From: Gluconacetobacter tumulicola
GTDB lineage: Bacteria; Pseudomonadota; Alphaproteobacteria; Acetobacterales; Acetobacteraceae
Assembly: GCF_014174215.1 (NCBI RefSeq)
Contig: NZ_JABEQL010000001.1
Location: 62,001 to 126,000, forward strand
Reading direction: 5' to 3'
Length of the DNA: 64,000 bases
In this document: positions 54,704 through 64,000 of the stretch, one piece after another
Numbering within the stretch: position 1 is the stretch's first letter
How the letters are laid out: every line of letters starts with the position of its first letter
The notes under the pieces: generated by a model
Told to the model about the DNA's origin: nothing
The model's database searches: none
The model's input: the letters and a program-made list of their open reading frames with translations, nothing else
Translations under genes and position numbers: made by a program

Positions 54704-57700
54704 TCAGCCTTGCTCCACGCGCGCGACACCCGCCACCGCCCGGATCGTCTGGGCCATGCGCGGCGTCACGCGATAGGCGCCCCGCAACGTCACCTCGACA
54801 TCCCGCGTCTCGGCCACCGACGGCAACAGCACGACCTTGCCGCGCCCCCCCCTGCTGTCGGACAGGATGTCATGGATCGGCGGCACCGCATCCTCGCGGT
54901 CGAACCAGATGCGCAGTTCCGCCGCCGCGTCGGCCGCCGCCTGTTCCAGCGAGACCACATCGCTGGCGGTGATACGCAGCGCCTCGCCATCCAGCCGCAG
55001 ATCCGCCGTCACCAGGATGGCGGTCCCGGCGGTCAGGATCTCACGGGTGCGCGACAGAACCTCGGAAAACAGCGTGACCTCGCACCCGCCGCTGGAATCG
55101 GACAGGCGAACCCACGCCATCTTGCTGCCTGTACGCGTCGGCCGCTCCTTGCGGTCGACCACGCACCCCGCGATCTTCACGCGGGTCAGCCCGGCCTGGG
55201 CTGCCGCCTCCAGCCCCGTGGCCCGCACCGCCCCCAGCCGGCGCAGCAACGGCCCATAGGAATCCAGCGGATGCGCCGTCAGATGGAAGCCGATCGCCTC
55301 CGCCTCCATCCCCAGCCGCTCGAATTCCGGCCAGTCGGCCACGTCGGGCAGGCGCAGCGGCTCGGGCGCCGCGGCAGCCCCCCCGCCGCCAAACAGGCCG
55401 ATCTGCCCGCTGGCCGCTTCCTCCGCCTGCGCGTTCGCGCGGCGCAGCACGGTTTCCGAAGCCGCCGCAACCAGATGCCGGTTAGGGGTGATGGTATCGA
55501 AGGCTCCGGCCTTGGCCAGGTTCTCGATCTGCATCTTGTTCAACTGCCGCGGATCGACCCGCGCAGCCATGTCAGCCAGATCGGCGAACGGGCGCCCGCC
55601 ACGCGACGCCACCAGCGCCTCCATCGCCGAAAACCCGACCTTCTTCACCGCCGCCAGGGCATAGCGAATGCCCAGCCGCCCATCGGCCAGGCGCTCCACC
55701 GTAAAATCCGGGCCCGAAGCGTTGATGTCGGGCGGCAGTACCGGAATCCCCAGCCGCTCGGCCTCCTGGCGCAGGGCCGCCAGCTTGTCGGTCTTTTCCC
55801 GCGCCAGCGACATGCACGCCGCCAGGAAGGGCACCGGATGGTTCGCCTTCATCCACGCCGTCTGGTACGACACCAGCGCATAGGCGGCGGCATGGGATTT
55901 ATTGAACCCGTAATCCGCGAACTTGGCCATCAGGTCGAAGACCTCGACCGCCTTGTCATGGTCGATGCCGCGCCCCACCGCCCCCTCGGTGAAAATCTCG
56001 CGCTGCGTGTCCATCTCGGCGCGGATCTTCTTGCCCATCGCGCGGCGCAGCAGGTCGGCGCCGCCCAGGCTGTAGCCCGCCATCTTCTGGGCGATCTGCA
56101 TCACCTGTTCCTGGTAGACCATGATGCCGTAGGTCTCTTCCAGGATCGAGCGGATCTCCTCGTGCGGCGGCTCCCACGCCTCGCCATGCTTGCGGCGGCA
56201 ATAATCCGGGATGTTGGCCATCGGCCCCGGCCGATACAGCGCCACCGCCGCGATCAGATCCTCCAGCCGCGTCGGACGCATCTGCTTCAGAACGTCGCGC
56301 ATGCCAGCACCTTCGAACTGGAACACGCCGCCGGTATCCCCGCGCGCCAGCATCTCGTAGGTCAGCGCGTCATCCAGCGGCAGGGCGGACAGTTCCACCG
56401 TCTCCCCCAGCCCCTTGAGGAACTGCACCGCGCGCTGAAGAATCGTCAGCGTGGTCAGGCCCAGGAAGTCGAACTTCACCAGCCCCGCCTGCTCGACGAA
56501 CTTCATGTTGTACTGCGTCACCAGCATGTCGCTCTTCGGATCGCGATAGAGCGGCACCAGTTCGACAAGCTGACGGTCGCCGATCACCACGCCGGCAGCA
56601 TGCGTACTGGCATGCCGATACAGGCCCTCAAGCTGCTGGCCGATCTCCAGCAGGCGACGGATCGCCTCGTCGTCGTCGCGCATTTCCTGCAACCGGGGCT
56701 CGCCCTCGATCGCCTGCTTCAGGGTCACGGGCTTGGCCGGATTGTTCGGAATCAACTCCGCAACCTTGTTGACCATGCCGAACGGCAGGCCCAGCACGCG
56801 GCCCACATCGCGCACCGCCGCCCGCGCCTGCAATTTTCCGAAGGTGATGATCTGCGCCACCCGGTCGGGGCCATATTCCCCCCGCACGTAGCGGATCACC
56901 TCGTCCCGCCGGTCCTGGCAGAAATCGATATCGAAATCGGGCATCGACACGCGTTCCGGGTTCAGGAACCGCTCGAACAGCAGGTTGAAGGGAATCGGAT
57001 CGATATCCGTGATCGTCAGCGCCCAGGCAGCCAGCGACCCCGCACCCGATCCACGCCCCGGCCCCACCGGAATGTCATGCGCCTTCGCCCACTGGATAAA
57101 GTCGGCAACGATCATGAAATAGCCGGGGAAGCCCATCTTCGCGATGATATCGAGTTCGAAGGTCAACCGGTCGCGATAGACCTGCCGGGTCCCCTCATCC
57201 ATCGTCATGCGCGAAAGGCGGTTTTCCAGCCCTTCGGCCGCCATCGCGCGCAGCGTTTCCTCTTCGGTCGATCCCGGCTGCACCTTGGGGCATACCGGCA
57301 GCAGCGGCTTGCGCGTCTCCACCCGCACCGCACAGCGCCGGGCGATGGCCAGCGTGTTGTCGCAGGCCTCCGGCAGATCGGCGAACAGTTCGCGCATCAT
57401 CTCGGGCGGCTTGAACCAATGTTCCGGCGTCACCCGCCAGCGGTCGCGCTCGGCGATCGTGCGCCCCTGCGCGATGCACAGCAGCGCATCATGCGCCTCG
57501 TACATCCCCGGATTGGGGAAGAAACATTCATTGGTCGCCACCAGCGGCAGCCCCAGCCGGTCGGCCAGCGCAATCATGCCCGGCTCCACCGCCTGCTCGA
57601 CCGGCAGGCCATGGCGATGCAACTCCACCGCCAGCCGGTCGCCAAACGCCTCCCGCAACGTTTCCAGCCACCGCGCGGCCTCGGCCTGCTGCCCATCGGC

Positions 57701-58132
57701 CAGCAGGCGAAACAGCGGCCCCCGCGTGCCCCCGGTCAGCAGGATCAACCCTTCGGCGCGCGCGCACAGCGTCTCCAGCGGTACCGTCGGCTCGGCAGTA
57801 TCGCCCTGCAGGAACCCCTGCGAGGACAGATATTGCAGGTTCATCAACCCGGTATCGTCCTGCGCCAGCAGCACCACCGGCTCGGCCGGCAGGCCGGGCT
57901 TGTCCCCGCGCGGCGGCAGGCCGATCTGGCAGCCGATGATCGGCTGCACGCCCTTGCCCGAGCAATATTGCGAGAACTCAAGCGCCCCGAACAGATTGCC
58001 CGTATCGGTGATCGCCACCGCCGGCATCCGCATGTCCTTCGCCAGCCCGGCGATATCCGGCACCCGGATCGCCCCCTGGCTCAGCGAATAGGCGGAATGG
58101 ACACGAAGATGGACGAAATCGGCGTAGGACAT
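54704..58132 (-). CDS. dnaE: DNA polymerase III alpha subunit
   Basis: The 1142-residue protein has the PHP domain at the N-terminus (FVHLRVHSAYSLSQGAIRV), the polymerase palm aspartates in MPDFDIDFCQDRRDEV, the finger domain motif GPGRGSGAGSLAAWAL, a helix-hairpin-helix region, and an OB fold in the C-terminal part (KIAGCVVDRKERPTRTGSKM). It is the main replicative polymerase. It lies downstream of the lolCD genes on the same strand, separated by a palindromic element. Confidence 0.98.
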   Translation of the reverse strand: MSYADFVHLRVHSAYSLSQGAIRVPDIAGLAKDMRMPAVAITDTGNLFGALEFSQYCSGKGVQPIIGCQIGLPPRGDKPGLPAEPVVLLAQDDTGLMNLQYLSSQGFLQGDTAEPTVPLETLCARAEGLILLTGGTRGPLFRLLADGQQAEAARWLETLREAFGDRLAVELHRHGLPVEQAVEPGMIALADRLGLPLVATNECFFPNPGMYEAHDALLCIAQGRTIAERDRWRVTPEHWFKPPEMMRELFADLPEACDNTLAIARRCAVRVETRKPLLPVCPKVQPGSTEEETLRAMAAEGLENRLSRMTMDEGTRQVYRDRLTFELDIIAKMGFPGYFMIVADFIQWAKAHDIPVGPGRGSGAGSLAAWALTITDIDPIPFNLLFERFLNPERVSMPDFDIDFCQDRRDEVIRYVRGEYGPDRVAQIITFGKLQARAAVRDVGRVLGLPFGMVNKVAELIPNNPAKPVTLKQAIEGEPRLQEMRDDDEAIRRLLEIGQQLEGLYRHASTHAAGVVIGDRQLVELVPLYRDPKSDMLVTQYNMKFVEQAGLVKFDFLGLTTLTILQRAVQFLKGLGETVELSALPLDDALTYEMLARGDTGGVFQFEGAGMRDVLKQMRPTRLEDLIAAVALYRPGPMANIPDYCRRKHGEAWEPPHEEIRSILEETYGIMVYQEQVMQIAQKMAGYSLGGADLLRRAMGKKIRAEMDTQREIFTEGAVGRGIDHDKAVEVFDLMAKFADYGFNKSHAAAYALVSYQTAWMKANHPVPFLAACMSLAREKTDKLAALRQEAERLGIPVLPPDINASGPDFTVERLADGRLGIRYALAAVKKVGFSAMEALVASRGGRPFADLADMAARVDPRQLNKMQIENLAKAGAFDTITPNRHLVAAASETVLRRANAQAEEAASGQIGLFGGGGAAAAPEPLRLPDVADWPEFERLGMEAEAIGFHLTAHPLDSYGPLLRRLGAVRATGLEAAAQAGLTRVKIAGCVVDRKERPTRTGSKMAWVRLSDSSGGCEVTLFSEVLSRTREILTAGTAILVTADLRLDGEALRITASDVVSLEQAAADAAAELRIWFDREDAVPPIHDILSDSRGGRGKVVLLPSVAETRDVEVTLRGAYRVTPRMAQTIRAVAGVARVEQG

Positions 58133-58158
58133 GCCCGGAATTCTATCACAAGGCCCTT

Positions 58159-58281
58159 CGTTCTTTTTTGAAAAAAAGAACCAAAAAAACTTCTGATCTG
58201 TTCAGGAGCTTTGTACGTGCGCCTTATAAGGCCCTGAACGAATCAAAAGTCTTTTTGCTTCTTTTTCTTCAGAAAAAGAAG
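58159..58281. repeat. Intergenic palindromic repeat element (nested hairpins)
   Basis: The two arms (58159-58206 and 58233-58281) are imperfect reverse complements of each other over almost 50 bases. Each arm contains its own small palindrome (TTCTTTTTTGAAAAAAAGAA on the left; CTTCTTTTTC-TTCA-GAAAAAGAAG on the right). The whole could fold as one long hairpin or as two side hairpins with a central loop. It lies exactly between lolD and dnaE. Its form suggests a REP-like or MITE-like repeat that may also act as a terminator. No second copy is seen in this window. Confidence 0.7.
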
Positions 58282-58296
58282 ACCCTGCCTACCCGC

Positions 58297-58986
58297 CTAT
58301 AGACTCACCAACTGCCCATCGCGCAACGTCACCACGCGATCCATCCGCGCCGCCAGCTCCTCATTATGCGTGGCAATCAACGCCGCCACCCCCTGCCCCC
58401 GAACCATGTGCAGCAATTCATCGAACACGGCCCCAGACGTCTTCACGTCCAGATTCCCCGTCGGCTCGTCGGCCAGCAGAATGCCCGGCCGATTAGCCAG
58501 GGCACGCGCAATCGCCACCCGCTGCTTCTCGCCACCGGACAGACGCCCGGGCAGATGGTCCAGCCGATGCGCCAGCCCGAACGAGCCCAGCAGCGCCTCC
58601 GCCCGCACCCGCGCATCGGCCCGGCGTACGCCCGCGATCAGTTGCGGCAACACCACATTCTCAAGCGCCGTGAATTCCGGCAGCAGATGATGCGCCTGAT
58701 AGACAAAGCCGATCATGCGCCGACGGATCGCGGTCCGTTCCAGATCCCCCAGCCGCCCGGCATCCTGCCCGCCAACGATAACCTGGCCCGCATCGGGCGA
58801 TTCCAGCAGCCCCGCCAGATGCAGCAGAGTCGATTTGCCCGTGCCGGACGGCGCAACCAGCGCCACGATCTCGCCGGCCCGCAGGCTCAGATCCACACCC
58901 CGCAGCACGTCCAGCCGTTCGTCGCCACTGCGAAAGGTGCGGCGCACATCACGCAGCACCAGCGGCATATCGGATGCGTCATTCAT
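58297..58986 (-). CDS. lolD: Lipoprotein-releasing ABC transporter ATPase LolD
   Basis: The 229-residue protein has Walker [10 protein letters not shown] (Ala in the first position, as in many alphaproteobacterial LolD), the Q-loop in [16 protein letters not shown], the ABC signature [15 protein letters not shown], and Walker [13 protein letters not shown]. LolD powers the release of outer-membrane lipoproteins from the inner membrane to LolA. Its start overlaps the end of the permease gene by eight bases. Confidence 0.95.
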   Translation of the reverse strand: MNDASDMPLVLRDVRRTFRSGDERLDVLRGVDLSLRAGEIVALVAPSGTGKSTLLHLAGLLESPDAGQVIVGGQDAGRLGDLERTAIRRRMIGFVYQAHHLLPEFTALENVVLPQLIAGVRRADARVRAEALLGSFGLAHRLDHLPGRLSGGEKQRVAIARALANRPGILLADEPTGNLDVKTSGAVFDELLHMVRGQGVAALIATHNEELAARMDRVVTLRDGQLVSL

Positions 58987-60229
58987 GGCGCAGGGCCTCC
59001 ACCGGATCAGTCCGCGCCGCGCGCCAGGATGGATAGAGCGTCGCCAGCAGCGACAGCACCAGCGCCATGCCGATCACCTCGAACACCTGCGACCAGACCA
59101 GCTTCGCCGGCAGGCGCTCCAGATAGTAGATTTCCGGATTGAACAGATTGGTCCCGGTCAGCGATTGCAGGAACTGGCGGATCCGCTCGATGTTCAGACA
59201 GAACACGATCCCGATCACGGTGCCGATCGCCGTCCCCGTCACCCCGACCGAAGCCCCGCACATCAGGAAGATGCGCATGATCGCCCCGCGCGTGGCGCCG
59301 ATGGTGCGCAGGACCGCAATATCCCCGGTCTTGTCCTTCACCATCATGATCAGCGACGAGATCACATTGAACGCCGCCACCAGCACGATCAGCGTCAGGA
59401 TCAGGAACAGCACATTCTGTTCCACCTGCACGGCGCCAAAGAACGCATTGTTGCTCTGCGTCCAGTCCAGCACCCGCACGCGCGGATCGGCGACGACCGC
59501 CTGCTCGATCGCCTGACGCACCGGCCGCACATTCGTCGGGTCCCGCGTCATCACTTGGATCTGCGTCACCTGCGCAGGCATCTCGAAATAGATCTGCGCC
59601 GCCGCCAGCGGCAGGAACACATAGCCCACATTATAATCGTTCATACCGGCATCGAAGATGCCGACCACGTGATAGGCACGGATGCGCGGCATGGTGCCGA
59701 ACGGAGTCGCCGCCCCGTTGGGCGAGATCAGCGTGATCTTCGATCCCACCGACAGCCCCGCCCGCTCCGCCAGCGTCACGCCGATGATGATCGCGTCATT
59801 GCCGACAAACTTGTCCAGCGACCCGGCCACCAGCGAATCGCTGACCTCATGCAGGTCCCGCAGCCCCTGCATGGTCATGCCCCGCACCATGCCGCCCGCA
59901 TTGTACGAGCCCGAGTTGAGCAGCGCCTGCCCCTCGATCAGCGGCGTCGCGGTCACCACGCCGGGCACCTGGCGCACAGTCGCCGCCAGATCGTCATAAT
60001 CCCCGATGGTCCGGCTCACGCCGAACAGGCTCAGATCACCGTTCAGGCCCAGGATCCGTCCCATCAGGTCGGCCTTGAACCCGTTCATCACCGACATGAC
60101 GATGATCAGCGTCGCGACACCCAGCGCGATGCCGACCAGCGAGAAGATGGCGATGACCGATACGAACCGCTCGCCCTTGCGAGCCCGCAGATACCGGCCG
60201 GCAACCGCCCGTTCGAACGGACCGAACAT
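58979..60229 (-). CDS. lolC: Lipoprotein-releasing ABC transporter permease LolC/LolE
   Basis: The 416-residue protein has one N-terminal membrane segment ([30 protein letters not shown]), a large periplasmic MacB-like domain (about 55-265), and three C-terminal membrane segments with the FtsX-fold sequence [19 protein letters not shown]. It opens the path for lipoproteins together with LolD. Only one permease is present, as usual in alphaproteobacteria that use a LolC/LolE hybrid (LolF). It lies three bases after proS and overlaps lolD. Confidence 0.94.
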   Translation of the reverse strand: MFGPFERAVAGRYLRARKGERFVSVIAIFSLVGIALGVATLIIVMSVMNGFKADLMGRILGLNGDLSLFGVSRTIGDYDDLAATVRQVPGVVTATPLIEGQALLNSGSYNAGGMVRGMTMQGLRDLHEVSDSLVAGSLDKFVGNDAIIIGVTLAERAGLSVGSKITLISPNGAATPFGTMPRIRAYHVVGIFDAGMNDYNVGYVFLPLAAAQIYFEMPAQVTQIQVMTRDPTNVRPVRQAIEQAVVADPRVRVLDWTQSNNAFFGAVQVEQNVLFLILTLIVLVAAFNVISSLIMMVKDKTGDIAVLRTIGATRGAIMRIFLMCGASVGVTGTAIGTVIGIVFCLNIERIRQFLQSLTGTNLFNPEIYYLERLPAKLVWSQVFEVIGMALVLSLLATLYPSWRAARTDPVEALRHE

Positions 60230-60232
60230 GGA

Positions 60233-61549
60233 TCAGCCCCCGAGGATACGCGTCAGGGCCTCATCCACCGGCAGCTCGACGCGCGTGCCATCGGCGCGGC
60301 GCTTCAGTTCCACCACCCCATCCTTGGCACCGCGCGGGCCGACGATGACCTGCCACGGATGACCCATCAAATCGGCATCGGCAAACTTCACGCCCGCACG
60401 CTCGCCCCGGTCGTCGTAGAGGAAATTCTCCGGCGCGGCCGCATAGATCTTCTCGCAGATCGCATCGCAGGTGGCGTCGCCCGATTTCAGGTTCAGGATC
60501 GCGGCACGGAACGGCGCCACGCTGTCGGGCCAGATAATGCCGTTCTCGTCATGGCTGGCCTCGATGATCGCGGCCACCAGGCGCGAGACGCCGATCCCGT
60601 ACGACCCCATTTCCGGATAGAGCGGCGCCCCGTCCGGCCCGCTGACGGTGATCCCCATCGATTCGGTATATTTGCGGCCGAAATGGAAGATATGGCCCAC
60701 CTCGATGCCCCGCCCCTCGCGCCGACGCTCGTCCGGCACATTCGCCCAGGCAGCCTCGTCATGCTTCTCGTCCGTCGCGGCATAGAACGAGGTCATGCGG
60801 GTGAAGAACGCGTCCAGCGACTCCCGATCGTCGATATCCACCGGCTCCGACAGCCAGTCCTGCGCCTCGAACGCACTGTCGAAGAAGACGCCGCTCTCGC
60901 CGGTCGGCGCCAGGATCAGGAATTCATGGCTCAGCTCGCCGCCGATCGGCCCGGTATCGGCCACCATCGGGATCGCCTTCACGCCCAGCCGCTGGAAGGT
61001 GCGCAGATAGGCCAGCATCATCCGCCGGTAGGAATCGACCGCCGAGGCATAATCGACATCGAAACTGTAGGCGTCCTTCATCAGGAACTCGCGCCCGCGC
61101 ATCACGCCGAAGCGGGGCCGCACCTCGTCGCGGAACTTCCACTGGATATGGTACAGCGCCTGCGGCAGTTCGCGGTACGATTTGATCACCTGGCCGAACA
61201 GGTCGGTGATCATCTCCTCGTTGGTCGGCCCGTACAGCAGCTCGCGCTCATGCCGGTCCTGGATGCGCAGCATTTCCGGTCCGTAGGCGTCATAGCGGCC
61301 CGATCGCTTCCACAATTCGGCCGACTGGACGGTCGGCATCAGCAGTTCCTGCGCCCCGATCGCATCCTGCTCCTCGCGCACGATGCGCGAAATGTTCTGC
61401 AGCACGCGCCAACCCGCCGGCAACCAGGCATAGATCCCCGCCGCCGTCTGGCGGATCAGCCCGGCCCGCAACATCAGCCGGTGGGAAATGACCTGCGCCT
61501 CGGCAGGATTCTCCTTGAGAGTGGGCAGGAAGCCGCGCGACAGACGCAT
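60233..61549 (-). CDS. proS: Prolyl-tRNA synthetase (short alphaproteobacterial type)
   Basis: The 438-residue protein is a class II synthetase. Motif 2 is in [27 protein letters not shown]-like sequence, and the C-terminal anticodon-binding domain is short ([21 protein letters not shown]). It lacks the editing insertion of the long bacterial form, as expected for alphaproteobacteria. It charges tRNA-Pro. It heads the proS-lolC-lolD group; the gap upstream to rnj is 313 bases. Confidence 0.97.
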   Translation of the reverse strand: MRLSRGFLPTLKENPAEAQVISHRLMLRAGLIRQTAAGIYAWLPAGWRVLQNISRIVREEQDAIGAQELLMPTVQSAELWKRSGRYDAYGPEMLRIQDRHERELLYGPTNEEMITDLFGQVIKSYRELPQALYHIQWKFRDEVRPRFGVMRGREFLMKDAYSFDVDYASAVDSYRRMMLAYLRTFQRLGVKAIPMVADTGPIGGELSHEFLILAPTGESGVFFDSAFEAQDWLSEPVDIDDRESLDAFFTRMTSFYAATDEKHDEAAWANVPDERRREGRGIEVGHIFHFGRKYTESMGITVSGPDGAPLYPEMGSYGIGVSRLVAAIIEASHDENGIIWPDSVAPFRAAILNLKSGDATCDAICEKIYAAAPENFLYDDRGERAGVKFADADLMGHPWQVIVGPRGAKDGVVELKRRADGTRVELPVDEALTRILGG

Positions 61550-61862
61550 ACCGTTATCAACCTCGAAAGACCGGCGCAGCGCCGGATGGTTCGTTATTCA
61601 GGACAAGACGAATACGCCAGAATCCGCGCCGCCGCCATGTCCGGCAACACGGCCCGCGTCAGGATGAACAACACCCAACTGTGAAGGGCCGGAGCCGCCC
61701 CAACCCGTGACATGCCGGGTCAGGGCTCATAAAGTGCGGCCACCCAATCCGGAGAAACGCCGGGTTTAGGGAAAAACGTCCGGGGCCGGCAGGAAGGACG
61801 ACGCACCTTTCTGCCGCAACCCTCCCGGTCTCCTCTCCTGGGGGCACCTCTTCCGAAGAGGC
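61550..61862. other. Gap between rnj and proS without a gene
   Basis: No convincing frame is found in these 313 bases. Just after the rnj stop the minus strand holds CCTCTT-CGG-AAGAGG, a short hairpin without a T-run. Further on, the minus strand should carry the proS promoter, but no clear -35/-10 pair was found. GC is lower than in the flanking genes. Nothing else is visible. Confidence 0.5.
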
Positions 61863-63509
61863 CTAGACCCGCAGCAGATGGACGTCGACCAGCGGCCGCT
61901 TCTGCAGTTTCCGCCCCAGCGCACGACGCAGCGCTGTCTTCGCCGCCTCGCGGAACGTATTGTCGTCCCGGCGCAGCTCGTCGGGGATCTCATCCAGCGC
62001 ATTGCCGAATTCTTCGGTCAGGCGGGAGGTCTCGGGGTCCTCGGGGTCCAGCAGTCCGGGCGCGCTCACCTTCGGGTCGCCGATCAGATAGCCCTCGTCA
62101 TCCACCGCGAAGCTGCCCATCACGATGCCGTTGAACAGCATGCGCCGGCGTGCCGCCAGCACGCCGCCATTCATCGGCAGCAGCCGCCCGCCATCCAGCA
62201 CCAGCCGGCCGGTCGGCGCGGTATCCACCACCTCGACCGCACCCGGCGCCAGGTTCAGGATGTCGCCATCTTCAAGCAGGATCGGCAGCACACCCTTTTC
62301 GCGCGCGATCGCGGCATTGGCCGTCAGGTGGCGCCATTCGCCATGCACCGGCACCGCAAAGCGCGGCCGCACCAGGTCGAACAACCGCCGCACATCGCCA
62401 CCCGTGGCATGGCCGGACACATGCACCAGATGGTCACGATCGGTCAGCACCCGCACACCACGCCGGGTCAGATTGTCCTGCACCTGCATGACCGCCTGCT
62501 CGTTGCCCGGGATCATGCGGCTGCTGTAGATGACCGTATCCCCCTCGCCCAGCGAAATGTTGGGGTGGCTGTCGCTGGCGATACGCGACAGGGCCGAACG
62601 CGGCTCGCCCTGGCTGCCGGTGATGATCATCACCACCTCGTCGTCGGGCAGCGAATTGGCTTCCTGCTCGGACAAAAAGGGTGGCACATCGGCCAGATAG
62701 CCGCATTCCCGCGCCGACACGTCCAGATTGCGCAGCGAACGGCCGACGATCACCACCGACCGGCCGGCCGCCTGCGCCGCCTTGGCGATGGTCTCGATGC
62801 GGGCCACGTTGCTGGCAAAGCAGGTCACGGCAATGCGCCCGCTCAGCGAGGCGATCAGGTCGGTCATGCTCCGCCGCACGTCGGATTCCGACGCCGACGG
62901 CCCCTGGGTCATCACATTGGTGCTGTCGCAGACCATGGCCAGCACGCCCTCGTCGCCCAGGGCTTCGAACGCCGCGACATCGGTGGGCGGCCCCACCATC
63001 GGCTGCGGGTCGAACTTCCAGTCGCCGGTATGCACGATAATGCCATGGGGCGTGCGCAGCACCACCGCCTGCGCCTCGGGCACCGAATGCGTCACCGGGA
63101 TGAAGCGCAGGTCGAACGGCCCGACATTGAAGGCGCCGCCCGGAGCGATGACGTGGATCTTCACCTGCTGGGTCAGATGCGCCTCGCCCAGCTTGCGGCG
63201 CAGCACCGAGGCTGCGAAAGGCGTGGCATAGATCGGGCAACCCAGACGCGGCCACAGATGGGCGACCGCCCCCAGATGGTCTTCATGCGCATGGGTAATG
63301 ACCAGCCCGGCCAGATCGTTCTTGCGCTCGACGATGAAGACCGGGTCCGGCATCAGGATCTCGGCTTCCGGCGTGTCGTTGCCGGAAAAGCCGATACCGC
63401 AATCGATGGCCAGCCAGGTGGATCCCAGCCGGTAGAGATTCAGATTCATGCCGATCTCGCCCGTTCCGCCCAGGGGCAGAAAGGCCAGACCATCATTGGT
63501 GTCGTTCAT
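61863..63509 (-). CDS. rnj: Ribonuclease J
   Basis: The 548-residue protein is a metallo-beta-lactamase-fold beta-CASP RNase: the metal motif ITHAHEDHLGAV, the second site VHTGDWKFDP, TGSQGEPRSAL, and VSGHATGGDVRRLF. It degrades RNA 5' to 3' and also cuts internally; in alphaproteobacteria it works with RNase E. The ATG at 63509 follows AAAGGA. It lies downstream of birA on the same strand, a common alphaproteobacterial order. Confidence 0.96.
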   Translation of the reverse strand: MNDTNDGLAFLPLGGTGEIGMNLNLYRLGSTWLAIDCGIGFSGNDTPEAEILMPDPVFIVERKNDLAGLVITHAHEDHLGAVAHLWPRLGCPIYATPFAASVLRRKLGEAHLTQQVKIHVIAPGGAFNVGPFDLRFIPVTHSVPEAQAVVLRTPHGIIVHTGDWKFDPQPMVGPPTDVAAFEALGDEGVLAMVCDSTNVMTQGPSASESDVRRSMTDLIASLSGRIAVTCFASNVARIETIAKAAQAAGRSVVIVGRSLRNLDVSARECGYLADVPPFLSEQEANSLPDDEVVMIITGSQGEPRSALSRIASDSHPNISLGEGDTVIYSSRMIPGNEQAVMQVQDNLTRRGVRVLTDRDHLVHVSGHATGGDVRRLFDLVRPRFAVPVHGEWRHLTANAAIAREKGVLPILLEDGDILNLAPGAVEVVDTAPTGRLVLDGGRLLPMNGGVLAARRRMLFNGIVMGSFAVDDEGYLIGDPKVSAPGLLDPEDPETSRLTEEFGNALDEIPDELRRDDNTFREAAKTALRRALGRKLQKRPLVDVHLLRV

Positions 63510-63777
63510 AACCTATCCTTTTGTACCAACACGAATCATGACGGGAAAACAGTCCCTTCATGGGAATATGCATGTCGGGATGGTCCGCATGGCCCGCGGC
63601 GGGCCTGCCGACATCTCTCCCTTCGCGGACAGCAATCCTGTCCATCTGACTCCAACGCCCCCTTTTGGGGCAATCCCGCCGCGTCCGGCCGCCTGGTCCC
63701 ATGAGATCGGAGCCGGGAATCATCCTTCCCGCTCGACGATCATCGGACCCATGCGACCCTAAAACCCAGACCGGCTG

Positions 63778-64000
63778 TCAGGTTCCCGTGCCGCCCGACG
63801 CCCCGGCGGCGTCGCGATCCAGCAACAGGATTTCGCCGGTCGAAATCCGTTTCAGCCCATCGGCACAGCGCAGCAGGAGCATCCCCTGCTCGTCCAGGCC
63901 GACGAACGAACCTTCTACCTGCCCGCTTTCGCCGCGCACCACAAGTCTGGTGCCCGGCGGGTGGGCGCGTTCCAGCCATGCCGCACGCAGCGAAGCAAAG
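63778..64000 (-). CDS. birA: Biotin--[acetyl-CoA-carboxylase] ligase, C-terminal end (partial)
   Basis: The frame enters from the right edge; 73 residues and the stop (63778-63780) are visible. They read WLERAHPPGT, VVRGESGQVEGSFVGLDEQGMLLLR and RISTGEILLLD, which match the SH3-like C-terminal domain of BirA: a strand, G-x-F/V-x-GLD-x-x-G, and a final GE(I/V) strand. BirA attaches biotin to acetyl-CoA carboxylase. The N-terminal catalytic part lies outside the window. The context birA-rnj-proS is typical of alphaproteobacteria. Confidence 0.85.
   Translation of the reverse strand, partial: FASLRAAWLERAHPPGTRLVVRGESGQVEGSFVGLDEQGMLLLRCADGLKRISTGEILLLDRDAAGASGGTGT

Noticed and set aside
63740-63979. 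79-residue minus-strand frame at the right edge
   Set aside because: Another minus-strand frame over the same bases gives the clear BirA C-terminal domain, so this one is a shadow.

Overview
The window looks like a chromosomal segment of an acetic acid bacterium (Acetobacteraceae, close to Gluconacetobacter/Komagataeibacter). The reasons are high GC, alphaproteobacterial versions of the housekeeping genes, and two three-subunit membrane-bound FAD/cytochrome c sugar or sugar-acid dehydrogenases typical of oxidative fermentation. The genus is an inference from gene content; no rRNA gene is present.

Positions 1 to about 20,010 are an integrated mobile island ending at the 3' end of a tRNA-Ser(GCU) gene. 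From left to right it carries a type IV toxin-antitoxin pair of the AbiE type (toxin cut by the window edge), a three-gene defence operon (type III-like restriction enzyme, type III-like methyltransferase, and a superfamily I helicase with a RelE-like N-terminus), an unexplained pair (DUF6932-like protein plus a 313-aa partner), a mobilisation module (MobF relaxase, VirD4/TraD-type coupling protein, small accessory protein), an AlpA-like regulator, a membrane protein of unknown function and a P4-type tyrosine integrase beside the tRNA. No type IV secretion genes are visible, so this part looks mobilisable rather than self-transmissible.

Positions 20,015 to 31,512 are core genome: gatC-gatA-gatB, ruvX, two tRNA-Val genes, N-formylglutamate amidohydrolase, a YidB-like protein, a candidate anti-Shine-Dalgarno small RNA at about 25,700, a large unknown protein beside an ELM1-family protein, a DEAD-box RNA helicase and a succinylglutamate desuccinylase/aspartoacylase-family protein.

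Positions 31,558 to 44,420 form a sugar-oxidation locus. A minus-strand operon encodes a haem-binding HbpS/GlcG-like protein, an FAD-SLDH-type small subunit, a GMC flavoprotein, a triple-haem cytochrome c and a beta-propeller protein. Next come an OprB-like porin, a LacI-family regulator, and a plus-strand operon for a gluconate 2-dehydrogenase-type complex (subunit 3, flavoprotein, triple-haem cytochrome). The inferred scheme is substrate entry through the porin, oxidation at the periplasmic face, and electron transfer through the cytochromes to quinone. A strong bidirectional terminator separates this locus from glyA.

Positions 44,559 to 64,000 are conserved housekeeping genes: glyA, an amino acid permease, hemB, bpt, parC, recO, tsf, rpsB, dnaE, lolD, lolC/E, proS, rnj and the 3' end of birA. 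A palindromic repeat element lies between dnaE and lolD.
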